A stretch of 64,000 nt of DNA, from assembly GCF_024171605.1 (NCBI RefSeq), contig NZ_JALKAA010000004.1, positions 124,001-188,000 of the forward strand, given 5' to 3'. Shown one piece after another: positions 50,849 through 59,765 of the stretch. The position numbers and the translations under genes are program-made. The notes under the pieces are model-generated. The model had not been told where the DNA came from and did not search any database. It saw only the letters and a program-made list of their open reading frames with translations. Source of the stretch: Pontibacter sp. HSC-36F09. Its GTDB lineage: Bacteria; Bacteroidota; Bacteroidia; Cytophagales; Hymenobacteraceae. Position 1 is the stretch's first letter. The number at the start of each line of letters is the position of its first letter.

Positions 50849-53101
50849 ATGGAATTAAACGTTGACCATTTAATCAAGATTGCCACCGAGCTTTCCATCA
50901 CCATTAAACAGGTGGAGGCCACGGCAACCTTGCTGGACGAAGGCGCCACCGTGCCTTTCATCTCCCGTTACCGAAAAGAGGCCACCGGCTCCCTCGACGA
51001 AGTGCAGGTTGCCGCCGTGCGCGATCGCCTGGAGCAATTGCGTGAACTCGACAAGCGTCGCGAAAGCATCCTCAAGTCGATACGCGATCAGGAAAAGCTG
51101 ACGCCGGAGCTGGAGGCGCGCATCATGGCCGCTGAGACCATGGCCGTGCTCGAAGATATTTACCTGCCTTACAAACCGAAGCGCCGCACCCGTGCCACCA
51201 TCGCCCGCGAAAAAGGACTGGAGCCCTTGGCGCAGCGTCTGTTTGAGCAGGAAAATATAGACGTGTCTGCTGAGGCCGCTCAATACATATCCGAAGAAAA
51301 AGAGGTGAAGGATGCCGAGGAAGCCTTAGCCGGTGCCCGCGACATCATGGCCGAGTGGATGAACGAAAATGCCGAGGCTCGTGCCACCATGCGCCAGCTT
51401 TTCGAGAAGAAAGGCACCTTTAAGAGCCGTGTGATGATGGGCAAGGAGGAAGAAGGCCAGAAGTTCAAAGACTATTTTGAGTGGGAAGAGCCAATCGAAA
51501 AGGCCCCTTCGCACCGCATACTGGCCATGCGTCGCGGCGAAACCGAAATGGTACTGCTGCTCAGCGCCCAGCCAGACGAGGAAGAGGCCCTTGAAAGATT
51601 GGAGCGCATGTTCGTGAAAGGCAACAATGCTGCTGCGCAACAAGTGAAACTAGCTGCCAAAGATTGCTATAAGCGCATGCTCAAGCTGAGCATGGAAACC
51701 GAAGTGCGCCTGACCTCAAAGAAACGTGCCGACGAAGAAGCGATCCGTGTATTTGCCGACAACCTGCGTCAACTGCTCCTTTCTTCACCGCTCGGACAGA
51801 AAACCGTGCTGGCGCTTGATCCGGGGTTCAGAACCGGTGTTAAATCGGTGGTGCTCGATAAGCAGGGCAAGCTGCTGCACAACGAAACGATCTACCCGCA
51901 CACCGGTCAGCACAAGGAAAGTGAAGCGGCACAGGCCGTCAGGTATATGGTGACCCGTTTTGAGGTAGAGGCCATTGCCATCGGCAACGGTACGGCCAGC
52001 CGCGAAACGGAGTCCTTTGTGAAGAGCCTGAAACTGCCGGCTTCGGTGCAGGTAGTGATGGTGAACGAAAGCGGTGCTTCTATTTACTCTGCCTCTGACG
52101 TAGCTCGTGAAGAATTCCCGGATAAGGACGTGACAGTGCGTGGTGCCGTTTCAATCGGACGTCGCCTAATGGACCCGTTGGCTGAACTCGTGAAGATCGA
52201 TCCGAAATCTATCGGCGTAGGCCAATACCAGCACGACGTAGACCAGACTGCTCTTAAGCACTCGCTCGACGATGTGGTGATGAGCTGCGTGAACGCCGTA
52301 GGTGTGGAAGTGAACACGGCCAGCAAGCAACTCCTAACTTATGTGTCGGGCCTGGGGCCATCGCTGGCGCAGAACATTGTGGAGTACCGCAACCAGAACG
52401 GCCCATTCAAAACCAGAACAGAGCTGAAGAAAGTAGCCCGTCTGGGCGATAAAGCCTTTGAGCAGGCAGCAGGTTTCTTAAGAATCCGGGATGCGAAGAA
52501 CCCACTCGACGCCTCAGCCGTGCATCCGGAAAGCTACCCGATCGTGGAGCAGATGGCTAAAGACCTGGGCGTAACCGTGCAGGACCTGATGCAGAAAGAC
52601 GAACTGCGCAAGCAGATCAACCTCAAAAACTACGTGACTGATACCGTTGGCTTGCCTACCCTGCAGGATATCATCAGTGAATTGGCCAAGCCGGGCCGTG
52701 ACCCACGCCAAACCTTTGAAGCCTTTAGCTTTACAGAAGGTATCAACGAAATGAAGGATCTGCGTGAGGGCATGAAACTGCCGGGCCTCGTGACCAATAT
52801 CACTGCTTTCGGTGCTTTCGTGGACATCGGGGTGCACCAGGACGGCCTGGTTCACGTGAGTCATTTGTCGGACCGCTTCGTAACGAACCCGCATGATGTG
52901 GTGAAGGTTGGGCAGAAGGTAGACGTAACGGTGCTGGAAGTGGATGTACCGCGCAAGCGCATCTCCCTGAGCATGAAAGGTGATCCGGCCGCAGCAAGAC
53001 CAGCTGGAGGTGGTGGCAAAAAAGCGGGTACCAAGCGCGAAGAGGAGCCAATGAATGATTTTGCAGCCAAACTGGCTATGCTGAAAGGCAAGTTTAAGTA
53101 A
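50849..53101 (+). CDS. tex: RNA-binding transcription accessory protein Tex
   Basis: 750-residue protein with Tex N-terminal helices (VPFISRYRKEATGSLDEVQV), a YqgF/RNase H-like domain (TVLALDPGFRTGVKSVV), a helix-hairpin-helix pair (SGLGPSLAQNIVEYR) and a C-terminal S1 domain (LPGLVTNITAFGAFVDIGV, about 640-711), then a Gly/Lys/Glu tail. Tex binds nucleic acid and affects transcription. Length and order match the family. Terminator directly after. Confidence 0.95.
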   Translation: MELNVDHLIKIATELSITIKQVEATATLLDEGATVPFISRYRKEATGSLDEVQVAAVRDRLEQLRELDKRRESILKSIRDQEKLTPELEARIMAAETMAVLEDIYLPYKPKRRTRATIAREKGLEPLAQRLFEQENIDVSAEAAQYISEEKEVKDAEEALAGARDIMAEWMNENAEARATMRQLFEKKGTFKSRVMMGKEEEGQKFKDYFEWEEPIEKAPSHRILAMRRGETEMVLLLSAQPDEEEALERLERMFVKGNNAAAQQVKLAAKDCYKRMLKLSMETEVRLTSKKRADEEAIRVFADNLRQLLLSSPLGQKTVLALDPGFRTGVKSVVLDKQGKLLHNETIYPHTGQHKESEAAQAVRYMVTRFEVEAIAIGNGTASRETESFVKSLKLPASVQVVMVNESGASIYSASDVAREEFPDKDVTVRGAVSIGRRLMDPLAELVKIDPKSIGVGQYQHDVDQTALKHSLDDVVMSCVNAVGVEVNTASKQLLTYVSGLGPSLAQNIVEYRNQNGPFKTRTELKKVARLGDKAFEQAAGFLRIRDAKNPLDASAVHPESYPIVEQMAKDLGVTVQDLMQKDELRKQINLKNYVTDTVGLPTLQDIISELAKPGRDPRQTFEAFSFTEGINEMKDLREGMKLPGLVTNITAFGAFVDIGVHQDGLVHVSHLSDRFVTNPHDVVKVGQKVDVTVLEVDVPRKRISLSMKGDPAAARPAGGGGKKAGTKREEEPMNDFAAKLAMLKGKFK

Positions 53102-53121
53102 GCTATACCTGACTCAGGCAT

Positions 53122-53152
53122 AAAAAGCCCCGGCAAACAGCCGGGGCTTTTT
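53122..53152 (+). terminator. Intrinsic terminator of tex
   Basis: AAAAAGCCCCGGC (53122-53134) with GCCGGGGCTTTTT (53140-53152), 5-base loop. Confidence 0.93.
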
Positions 53153-53264
53153 GCTTGTATGCCCGCCCATAGCTGATAGCTGGGAGATATAAATAGCACG
53201 CAGTAACTATAATAGCCCCAACGCACGTATCCATTAAAACGAAATAGAACAAAACCAATAAGCT

Positions 53265-54014
53265 ATGGATACATACAATGCCAATTACTCTAAAATGCTC
53301 CAGACGGAGCATATATTTCCGCCGGCCTCCGGGTCGAGCCACATCAACGTAAGCCGTCCCGAGCGGGTGCTTTCCGCTGTGGGAGGCGCTGCCATGGTTT
53401 TGGTAGGGCTTCGCCAATCCGGCACTTCCGGTATCCTCACGGCCCTGGCAGGCGGTGCTTTGCTTTTTAGAGGCTTTACCGGATTTTGCCCAGTCAACCA
53501 GATGATTGGCCGCGATACGGCAGAGAACGAGGACATATCAGTAGACATCATCAAGACCATTACGGTAGAACGGCCCCGCACGGAGGTATACCAGTTCTGG
53601 CGCATGCTCGAGAATCTGCCGAAGTTTATGGAACACCTCGAAAGCGTGCAGTCCAATGGCCCGCAGCGCTCGCGCTGGGTAGCCAAGATTCCGGGAGGTA
53701 TAGGCACCGTTTCCTGGGATGCGGATATCATCCATGAAAAAGAAAACGAGCTGATTGCCTGGCGTTCGCTGCCAAACTCCGATATTGACAATGCCGGGGA
53801 GGTGCGCTTTTCTGATTCTCCGGATGGTCACGGCACCATTGTGCAGGCTGTTATTTCTTACAGTCCGCCAGCGGGTTCTGTCGGAGGCTTAGCTGCCAAA
53901 ATGCTCAACCCGATGCTCAAGACGATGGTGGAAAAAGACCTGCGCTACTTTAAGCGCTACATGGAAACCGGCGAGGAGAAGCACAAACACCACCAGCCGC
54001 TCGGCGCAACATGA
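53265..54014 (+). CDS. SRPBCC-family membrane-linked protein (DUF2892 plus cyclase/dehydrase-like)
   Basis: 249 residues. The first part (RVLSAVGGAAMVLVGLRQ, ILTALAGGALLFRGFTGFCPVNQMIG) is a DUF2892-like double helix; residues about 105-240 form a SRPBCC/START-type pocket (KTITVERPRTEVYQFWRMLENLPKFMEHL). The combination is frequent in environmental bacteria; ligand unknown. Followed by a terminator. Confidence 0.85.
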   Translation: MDTYNANYSKMLQTEHIFPPASGSSHINVSRPERVLSAVGGAAMVLVGLRQSGTSGILTALAGGALLFRGFTGFCPVNQMIGRDTAENEDISVDIIKTITVERPRTEVYQFWRMLENLPKFMEHLESVQSNGPQRSRWVAKIPGGIGTVSWDADIIHEKENELIAWRSLPNSDIDNAGEVRFSDSPDGHGTIVQAVISYSPPAGSVGGLAAKMLNPMLKTMVEKDLRYFKRYMETGEEKHKHHQPLGAT

Positions 54015-54052
54015 TCGAGCTGTAAGTATACAGCAACATTAAAGATGAAAAA

Positions 54053-54088
54053 AAGCAGGTATGGCTCGGGCTATACCTGCTTTTTTTT
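54053..54088 (+). terminator. Intrinsic terminator containing the AGGTATA-like word
   Basis: AAGCAGGTATGGC (54053-54065), loop TCGG, GCTATACCTGCTT (54070-54082), then a T-run. The right arm has TATACCT; the left pairs with one G-U. Confidence 0.9.
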
Positions 54089-54161
54089 GTGCTATACCTG
54101 AATTACATATTGCGAACTATTGCTTTATTTGCATATCAGAATGTATGATAATGCCCTGAAG

Positions 54162-54773
54162 ATGAATAAAGTATGGAACGTTGCTCTGTCGCTGGCTCTA
54201 ATGCTGGCTGGTCTGTCCTGTAAGCAGGCACAGGATATCAAGGCGTTTACAGAAGCCAGGTATAGTATGCAAAGCGTAAAGGAGATCAAGCTCAACGGAA
54301 TTGACGTAGAGGAGCGTATACAGCAACGACGTGGCTTCATGCATGAGGAGGGCGACAGCTTGCTGGCCTCCGTCACCAGCAACTCGCTGGAGCTAAGCGC
54401 CACCCTGGCACTGCATGTGGCCCTGCAGAACCAAAGCGAAGAAAAACGAAACCTGACCATCACCCGCCTGAAATGGTTGCTGGAAGTGGAAGGAGAGGAT
54501 GCGCTGACCGGCACCATCGAGGAGACCATGGTGCTGCACGAGGGACTGAACCGGCTGTCGATCGCCACGCCTGTGGGGCTGGCCACAGACGGCAACATGC
54601 CCAATTATACAGGTCTCTCGAGGCTGATCACGCTGCTGGGGCAACGGGTGGACATACGCCAACACCTCACCCTCAAGATCAAGCCCACCGTTAAAACCCC
54701 AGTAGGCAATATTGAGTCTCCGGCCTTTATCACGGTTAGTAAACCGAGCAGTTTAGTGGCTTTCTTCCGATAG
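54162..54773 (+). CDS. LEA14-like lipoprotein, paralogue 1
   Basis: 203 residues from the ATG at 54162. Lipoprotein signal (ALMLAGLSC). Shares DI-AF-EARYS, EIKLNGIDV, NLTITRLKWLLEVEG-LTGTIEE, GLNRLSI and a final LTLKIKPTVKTPVGNIESPAF with the 56652 gene. The pattern resembles LEA14/WHy desiccation-related folds (beta-sandwich). Role unknown. Confidence 0.7.
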   Translation: MNKVWNVALSLALMLAGLSCKQAQDIKAFTEARYSMQSVKEIKLNGIDVEERIQQRRGFMHEEGDSLLASVTSNSLELSATLALHVALQNQSEEKRNLTITRLKWLLEVEGEDALTGTIEETMVLHEGLNRLSIATPVGLATDGNMPNYTGLSRLITLLGQRVDIRQHLTLKIKPTVKTPVGNIESPAFITVSKPSSLVAFFR

Positions 54774-54905
54774 GGTATAGGTGCCCGCGCTGGGAGAACG
54801 AAAAGTACAAATCTGGCAAAGTACTTGCATAGCAAGCTATACCAGCCTCCTCTTATTTTTCGTTTTGGATATGCTGTGTTTATCCATCTACAGAAAGGAC
54901 ATCCT

Positions 54906-55814
54906 ATGAATCGATTGAACATCATTTGCCTGGCCCTGCTGCTGGCCCTGACTCCGCTTTTTGTGGCAAGGGCAGCAGCAGTTCCTGGCCCAGCGCCTTA
55001 TACGTCAGTCAAAGCCGCACCCCGTGACGTGATCAGTGAGATCATTGACGTGATCGGACTGAAACCGCGCTTTGAGGTACGGTCTGCCAATATCGAAAAT
55101 GCCGCTGCTGTGATCTACAACGGCAAACGGTATATCCTCTACAACGAGCATTTCCTGGATGCCATCAACAACGCGGTGCATACCGATTGGGCTGGCGTGA
55201 GCATACTGGCACACGAGATCGGGCATCACCTGAACGGCCATACCTTGTCCGGTCAGGGCAGCAACCATGCCGATGAACTGGAGGCTGATGAATTTTCGGG
55301 CTTTGTACTCCGCAAGATGGGGGCCAGTTTGGAGGAGGCACAGGCTGCCATGCAGGTGCTCTCCGATGAAAGGAGCTCTGCCACGCATCCGGGGCGCAGT
55401 TACCGGTTGGCGGCAATCAGCAAAGGGTGGGGCAACGCCGACGCCCAGCTCATGGCCAGCGCGAACGGACAGCAGCAACAATCGATGGCAACCAGGAGCC
55501 GGCCGCCACAGCAGGCAAGGGAGCAAATGCAGCAGCCGACCAGAGCTAACACGGTTGCACAGGGACTGGACAGCCGGCTGGTGCTGCGCAAGGTAGTGTT
55601 CAACAATGCGCCTGACGAGCAGTTCTTCCTGACCACGCGTCTGCAGCTGGTGCACATGACCGAACGGGGCGCCCGCATCATCGGCAAGCTGGCCCGAACC
55701 AATAACCGCGATTATCCTTTCTACTTCGAGAGCGACTACCTGCAGGGCTTGTTTGTGACAGACAGCGGCGTGCTCGTGAACCAGCGTGGGCAAAGGGTAG
55801 GGCATCTCAGCTAA
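54906..55814 (+). CDS. M48-type zinc metalloprotease (secreted)
   Basis: 302 residues from the ATG at 54906 with a signal peptide ending near ARAAA. The zinc site HEIGHHLNGH (about residues 104-113) and the downstream E-A-D-E glutamate (HADELEADEFSGF) mark an M48-like peptidase. The C-terminal third is a second domain of unknown kind (LVLRKVVFNNAPDEQFFLTT). An extended start at 54825 would spoil the signal peptide. Could act in envelope protein quality control. Confidence 0.85.
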   Translation: MNRLNIICLALLLALTPLFVARAAAVPGPAPYTSVKAAPRDVISEIIDVIGLKPRFEVRSANIENAAAVIYNGKRYILYNEHFLDAINNAVHTDWAGVSILAHEIGHHLNGHTLSGQGSNHADELEADEFSGFVLRKMGASLEEAQAAMQVLSDERSSATHPGRSYRLAAISKGWGNADAQLMASANGQQQQSMATRSRPPQQAREQMQQPTRANTVAQGLDSRLVLRKVVFNNAPDEQFFLTTRLQLVHMTERGARIIGKLARTNNRDYPFYFESDYLQGLFVTDSGVLVNQRGQRVGHLS

Positions 55815-55917
55815 AAATTAGTGATGGCATTAAATTATTGAGTGGACAGAACAGACAATTTTATGCAGCTGCAGCAGGTTTATCTAACTTGCAATTCTAA
55901 TTAAGCTGCATAAAACT

Positions 55918-56637
55918 ATGAAATCTACTAATTTTGGGCGCTGGATGCTCCTGCTTATCCTGCCCGTACTGCTGCTTACCTCCTGCGACGATGAGGATTG
56001 TATCCGGGGAAGAGGCGACGTAGAAACCCGGGAGTTTAACCTGGATGCGGTCAGCGGACTGCGCGTGAACGGGGATACCCGCGTTTTTGTTAGACGGGGA
56101 GCCACGCAACGGATCGAGGTGCGGGCGCAACCCAACGTGCTGGATGCGATCAATACCAATGTGTCGAACGGCGTATGGGATCTCAGTTTCGACAGGTGTC
56201 TGCGCAGCCACAAGACGGTGGAGGTGCAGATGACGGTAACAGAGCTGAACAGTGCCGAATTGATCGGGTCGGGGCGTATAGAGCTGCTGGATGAATTTGA
56301 AGCAAATGACTTCCGCGCCGTGCTCGATGGCTCCGGCTACCTCCGCATAAATGCCTTGGCTGATAGGGTAACCAGCAGACTGACCGGTTCGGGCAATATC
56401 GACTTGGTGGGAGAGGCCGGCGCACAGGATATCAGCCTGTCCGGCTCAGGCAACGTAAAGTCCTTTGGGATGCGTAGTGAAAGTGCCGGCGTAGCGCTAA
56501 GTGGCTCAGGAAATGTGGAAGTAAACGCTGCCAATGAACTGGCTGTTACGATCTCCGGCAGCGGAAATGTGTACTACCAGGGAAACCCAACTATTAACTC
56601 AACTATTTCGGGCTCAGGCAAAGTAATCAAGCGCTGA
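55918..56637 (+). CDS. DUF2807 'head GIN' domain lipoprotein
   Basis: 239 residues, lipobox LLTSC (C23). The rest is a right-handed beta-helix with the repeated short turn SGSGN (for example LTGSGNIDLVG, LSGSGNVKSFG, LSGSGNVEVNA, ISGSGNVYYQG), the head-GIN/DUF2807 fold. Function unknown; probably an outer-membrane surface or adhesion element. In operon with the 56652 gene (14 bases apart). Confidence 0.9.
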   Translation: MKSTNFGRWMLLLILPVLLLTSCDDEDCIRGRGDVETREFNLDAVSGLRVNGDTRVFVRRGATQRIEVRAQPNVLDAINTNVSNGVWDLSFDRCLRSHKTVEVQMTVTELNSAELIGSGRIELLDEFEANDFRAVLDGSGYLRINALADRVTSRLTGSGNIDLVGEAGAQDISLSGSGNVKSFGMRSESAGVALSGSGNVEVNAANELAVTISGSGNVYYQGNPTINSTISGSGKVIKR

Positions 56638-56651
56638 GCAGTATAAAGCAA

Positions 56652-57245
56652 ATGATCAAAAAGACAAATCTCCTATCTTTCGCCCTGCTGCTGGGCATCG
56701 CCTTTTTCGCATTTTCTTGCGGCACTAAGAGCGATATTGATGCTTTTAAGGAAGCAAAGTACAGCCTGTCAGGTATAAATGAAGTGAAGCTAAACGGTGT
56801 GAATGTGCTGAACAAAAAGCGGCCCGAGGATTTCTCTTTCAGCGAGGCGGCATTGCTGCTTTCGGCCTTTTCGGACAACAATCTATCCGCCTACTCTAGC
56901 CTGGGCCTGAACGTAGAACTGGACGAGGGCAGCCAGGATCGTAGCATGACCGTGACCAAGTTAAAATGGCAGTTGCTGCTGGATGGCAAGCAAACGCTGA
57001 GCGGTATCGTGGACGAGCCAGTGGAACTTCGACACGGCTTGAACACCATTAACGTACGTACGCCTATCAAACTGGCGGAGGAAAACGGCGGTTCCGGATT
57101 AAATAACCTGTTGCGACTCGTTGCGATGCTTTCTGAGAAAGAAGGTGGCAGCCGACCGGATATCTTACTACAGATCAAACCCACTATTCAAACCTCGGTA
57201 GGGCCGATAGAGTTGCCTGCCTTTATTGATGTCAAGAAAATGTAA
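56652..57245 (+). CDS. LEA14-like lipoprotein, paralogue 2
   Basis: 197 residues, lipobox FAFSC (C23). It is a clear relative of the 54162 gene: DI-AFKEAKYS, EVKLNGVNV, TVTKLKWQLLLDG-LSGIVDEP, GLNTINV and LLQIKPTIQTSVGPIELPAF. Cotranscribed with the GIN-domain lipoprotein. Terminator follows. Confidence 0.75.
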   Translation: MIKKTNLLSFALLLGIAFFAFSCGTKSDIDAFKEAKYSLSGINEVKLNGVNVLNKKRPEDFSFSEAALLLSAFSDNNLSAYSSLGLNVELDEGSQDRSMTVTKLKWQLLLDGKQTLSGIVDEPVELRHGLNTINVRTPIKLAEENGGSGLNNLLRLVAMLSEKEGGSRPDILLQIKPTIQTSVGPIELPAFIDVKKM

Positions 57246-57273
57246 AAAACTAGAATACAATTAGTTGCTATAC

Positions 57274-57313
57274 CTGAACGGGCCGGTCTGCAGATCGGCC
57301 CGTTCAGTTTTCT
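57274..57313 (+). terminator. Intrinsic terminator of the GIN/LEA14-like operon
   Basis: CTGAACGGGCCG (57274-57285) with CGGCCCGTTCAG (57296-57307), then TTTTCT. Confidence 0.9.
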
Positions 57314-57357
57314 GGGCTTTAAATAGCATCTGGAGGCATCTGGGAAGGGTTCTGTAA

Positions 57358-57390
57358 TTTGTTTTAAAATAATTGTAACATTTATATTTG
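57358..57390 (+). promoter_or_regulatory. Bacteroidota promoter before the DUF1737 gene
   Basis: TTTG (57358-57361) and TATATTTG (57383-57390), 21 bases apart, in AT-rich DNA. This matches the TTTG / TAnnTTTG pattern and is the best promoter I see in the window. Confidence 0.6.
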
Positions 57391-57466
57391 ATGAACGTAA
57401 GTGGCACGCTCCTTGTTTAAATCACATCTGACAACCATTTGTAAGACCACTAAAACAGGAACGAAC

Positions 57467-57676
57467 ATGGAATTCGACGTAATCGAAGCAAAAGACCTAC
57501 AGGCACTCGTAAGCAGAGTACAGGACTACGTAAAAACAGGATGGGTGCTGAAAGGCGAGGTTTTTGAGAAAGACGGCAGCTATACCCAGGAAGTAGAGCG
57601 CCGTGTGGCGGAGCAGCAGAAAAAAGCTTCAACTCGCCAGAAAAGCTGGGTAGCCTGGCCTATTCTGAACAACTAA
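57467..57676 (+). CDS. DUF1737 small protein
   Basis: 69 residues from the ATG at 57467 (the open frame starts earlier at 57401 but the extension has no support and an AGGA lies 6 bases before this ATG). FDVIEAKDLQALVSRVQDYVKTGWVLKGEVF is the DUF1737 pattern. Function unknown; the small size, own promoter and strong spacing suggest high expression. Confidence 0.82.
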   Translation: MEFDVIEAKDLQALVSRVQDYVKTGWVLKGEVFEKDGSYTQEVERRVAEQQKKASTRQKSWVAWPILNN

Positions 57677-57731
57677 TCTTTTATAAGGGCGTGCTGGCGA
57701 TTTTATAGTAAATTCGCCCAAAATATAACCT

Positions 57732-58667
57732 ATGAAACGCCACCTCACCTTTGTATTCTTACTCATCTGTACGCTGCAGCTGTCTGCACTCGCTCAGAAA
57801 AGGGTGCTCGATCCGCAGGTGCTGCTGCGCGACGTGCAGATACTGTCCGCCGACTCAATGGCGGGCCGGCTGAGCGGCACGGAGGGCAACCGGATGGCGC
57901 AAGAGTACATCGAAAAGCGTTTCAGCGAGATCGGGTTGCAGACCTATAACAACAGCTACCGCCATACCTTCCGTCTGGAAAGTAGAGGCCTTGTAGTGGA
58001 AGAAGCCGTCAACCTGACCGGCTTTATACCTGGCAAAACCGACAAAGCCCTCGTCCTGACGGCGCACTACGACCACGTGGGCGAGCGCAAAGGCGAGATC
58101 TACAACGGAGCTGACGACAATGCCTCCGGTGTGGGTGCGCTGTTGGCTGCTGCCGCCTATTTTAAGAAAAACAAACCTTACTATACCTTGGTCTTTGCCG
58201 CGCTTGATGGCGAAGAATTGGGTCTGCAGGGTGCCAATGCCTTTCTGGAAAATTCACCGATCGCCTTGGACCTGATCCAACTGAATGTGAACATGGATAT
58301 GCTCAGCCTGAACGACAAGGGCGAGCTATACGCTAGTGGGTCTTATCATTATCCGGCCCTGTTGCCGCTGCTGCAGCAGGTCAAGCCAAGGCCGCAGGCC
58401 AGGGTGTTAACAGGCCATGACCGGCCTGAGCAGGGTAAGAATGACTGGACTCGACAGTCCGATCATTATCAATTCCACAAGCGCCAGATTCCGTTCATCT
58501 ACTTCGGCGTGGAAGACCATCCGCACTACCACAAACCGACGGATGTGTACGAAAATATTAACCCCACTTTTTACCCGGATGCGGCCGCACTCGTCATCGA
58601 TTTTGTTCAGCTGCTGAACAAGAAACGCCCGTCCCTTCGTGCAACTGGTTCAACCACTGGGTCTTAA
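57732..58667 (+). CDS. M28-family zinc aminopeptidase (secreted)
   Basis: 311 residues with signal peptide ending near SALAQ. All five M28 metal ligands are visible: HYDHVG, NGADDNASG, DGEELG, NMDML and DHPHYH. Domain is the peptidase fold alone, without PA insert. Probably periplasmic peptide breakdown; substrate unknown. Confidence 0.92.
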   Translation: MKRHLTFVFLLICTLQLSALAQKRVLDPQVLLRDVQILSADSMAGRLSGTEGNRMAQEYIEKRFSEIGLQTYNNSYRHTFRLESRGLVVEEAVNLTGFIPGKTDKALVLTAHYDHVGERKGEIYNGADDNASGVGALLAAAAYFKKNKPYYTLVFAALDGEELGLQGANAFLENSPIALDLIQLNVNMDMLSLNDKGELYASGSYHYPALLPLLQQVKPRPQARVLTGHDRPEQGKNDWTRQSDHYQFHKRQIPFIYFGVEDHPHYHKPTDVYENINPTFYPDAAALVIDFVQLLNKKRPSLRATGSTTGS

Positions 58668-58870
58668 TAACAAAGAGTAACATCTATCAAACCAGCCTTG
58701 CGACACAACAAGGTATAGCCATGATTATATTATCATAGCTATATTATAATGTATTCATAAATTTTAATGATCCTTTCTTTTAGCCTTGCGTAGATAGGGG
58801 AAGCAGGCCCACTACAGCCAATACCTGGTCTGCGAACCACACAAACCTTAAAGAGAAACCTGTCTGAAGC

Positions 58871-59644
58871 ATGAACAGGAGCAGCTACTTCCTTCTATCA
58901 CTATTTTTGATCGCCCTTACAATTTGCACTACCGCCCAGGCGCAGGATAATGTCATTCGCCGCATGGGGGTGAGTAAGATCCCCGAGCGCGGGCTGGTTA
59001 TACAAGCCGGCGCTGGTCTGGCCGCTGTGAAAAGCGACATATGCGGCAGCTTTGATTGCAATGACATCGGCCCCGCTTTCAGCATCGGTGCCCTGTTCAA
59101 GTATAACTCCTTCTGGTCCCTCAGCGGCGAGGTGGAGTATATTAAGTTAGGCGCGTCAGAGAAAACCTTTCAGGATAACATCACTTTTGAGTCGAGAGTA
59201 ATTGAGGTTTCCGGGATGCTGGTGTACAACCTGTTGGACAGCTACGCTGGGTCAAACAACTACCGCTCTTTGCGTAAGCGCTTTGCCGTACCATTTATTA
59301 AAGGCGGGGCTGGCTTTGTGTATTATACCCCCAGTTCGTACCCCACCAACCGGACGCCCAATTCTGACATCACCTACGACCGCCTGCGCTCATACCCAGC
59401 CATTGCCGGTGTAATTCCGTTTGGCGGCGGTATACGCTTCCGTTTTTCTGATCAGTTCAGCGTTGCGCCTGAGGTTGTGTACCACATCACTACCACAGAC
59501 TACCTTGACAACGTTACCCGCGTGGAGAACACCAAAGACCACTACGGCGTGGTGTCGGTAAAGCTGCTCTATACACCGATGCCTAAAAACGAGGTATTTA
59601 CCAGCAAGCGACAAGGTATAAAGCCTTTCAAGAAGAAAAAGTAA
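58871..59644 (+). CDS. Outer-membrane beta-barrel protein
   Basis: 257 residues with signal peptide (MNRSSYFLLSLFLIALTICTTAQAQ). Alternating strands (LVIQAGAGLAAVKSD, FSIGALFKYNSFWSLSGEVEYI, FIKGGAGFVYYTP, GIRFRFSDQFSVAPEVVYHI) indicate a small barrel of the OmpA/PorT kind. The C-terminal tail is basic (KRQGIKPFKKKK), which differs from a normal last strand. No known role. Confidence 0.75.
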   Translation: MNRSSYFLLSLFLIALTICTTAQAQDNVIRRMGVSKIPERGLVIQAGAGLAAVKSDICGSFDCNDIGPAFSIGALFKYNSFWSLSGEVEYIKLGASEKTFQDNITFESRVIEVSGMLVYNLLDSYAGSNNYRSLRKRFAVPFIKGGAGFVYYTPSSYPTNRTPNSDITYDRLRSYPAIAGVIPFGGGIRFRFSDQFSVAPEVVYHITTTDYLDNVTRVENTKDHYGVVSVKLLYTPMPKNEVFTSKRQGIKPFKKKK

Positions 59645-59708
59645 GCCGCGCTATACCTCCCTGTTTCGGGTACACGAACCTACATCACCCGCCTTACCGT
59701 AGACAAAA

Positions 59709-59742
59709 AGCCGGATCAGCTGTCAGTATGCTGCATCCGGCT
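59709..59742. repeat. Hairpin between barrel gene and SDR gene
   Basis: AGCCGGATCAGC (59709-59720) with GCTG-C-ATCCGGCT (59730-59742, one bulged base). No T-run follows, so termination is only possible. Confidence 0.6.
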
Positions 59743-59765
59743 ATACCTGTTATACCTACAATTCT

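Noticed and set aside
55005-55805. 266-aa open frame antisense to the M48 gene
   Set aside because: Shadow; the HEIGHH motif is on the + strand.
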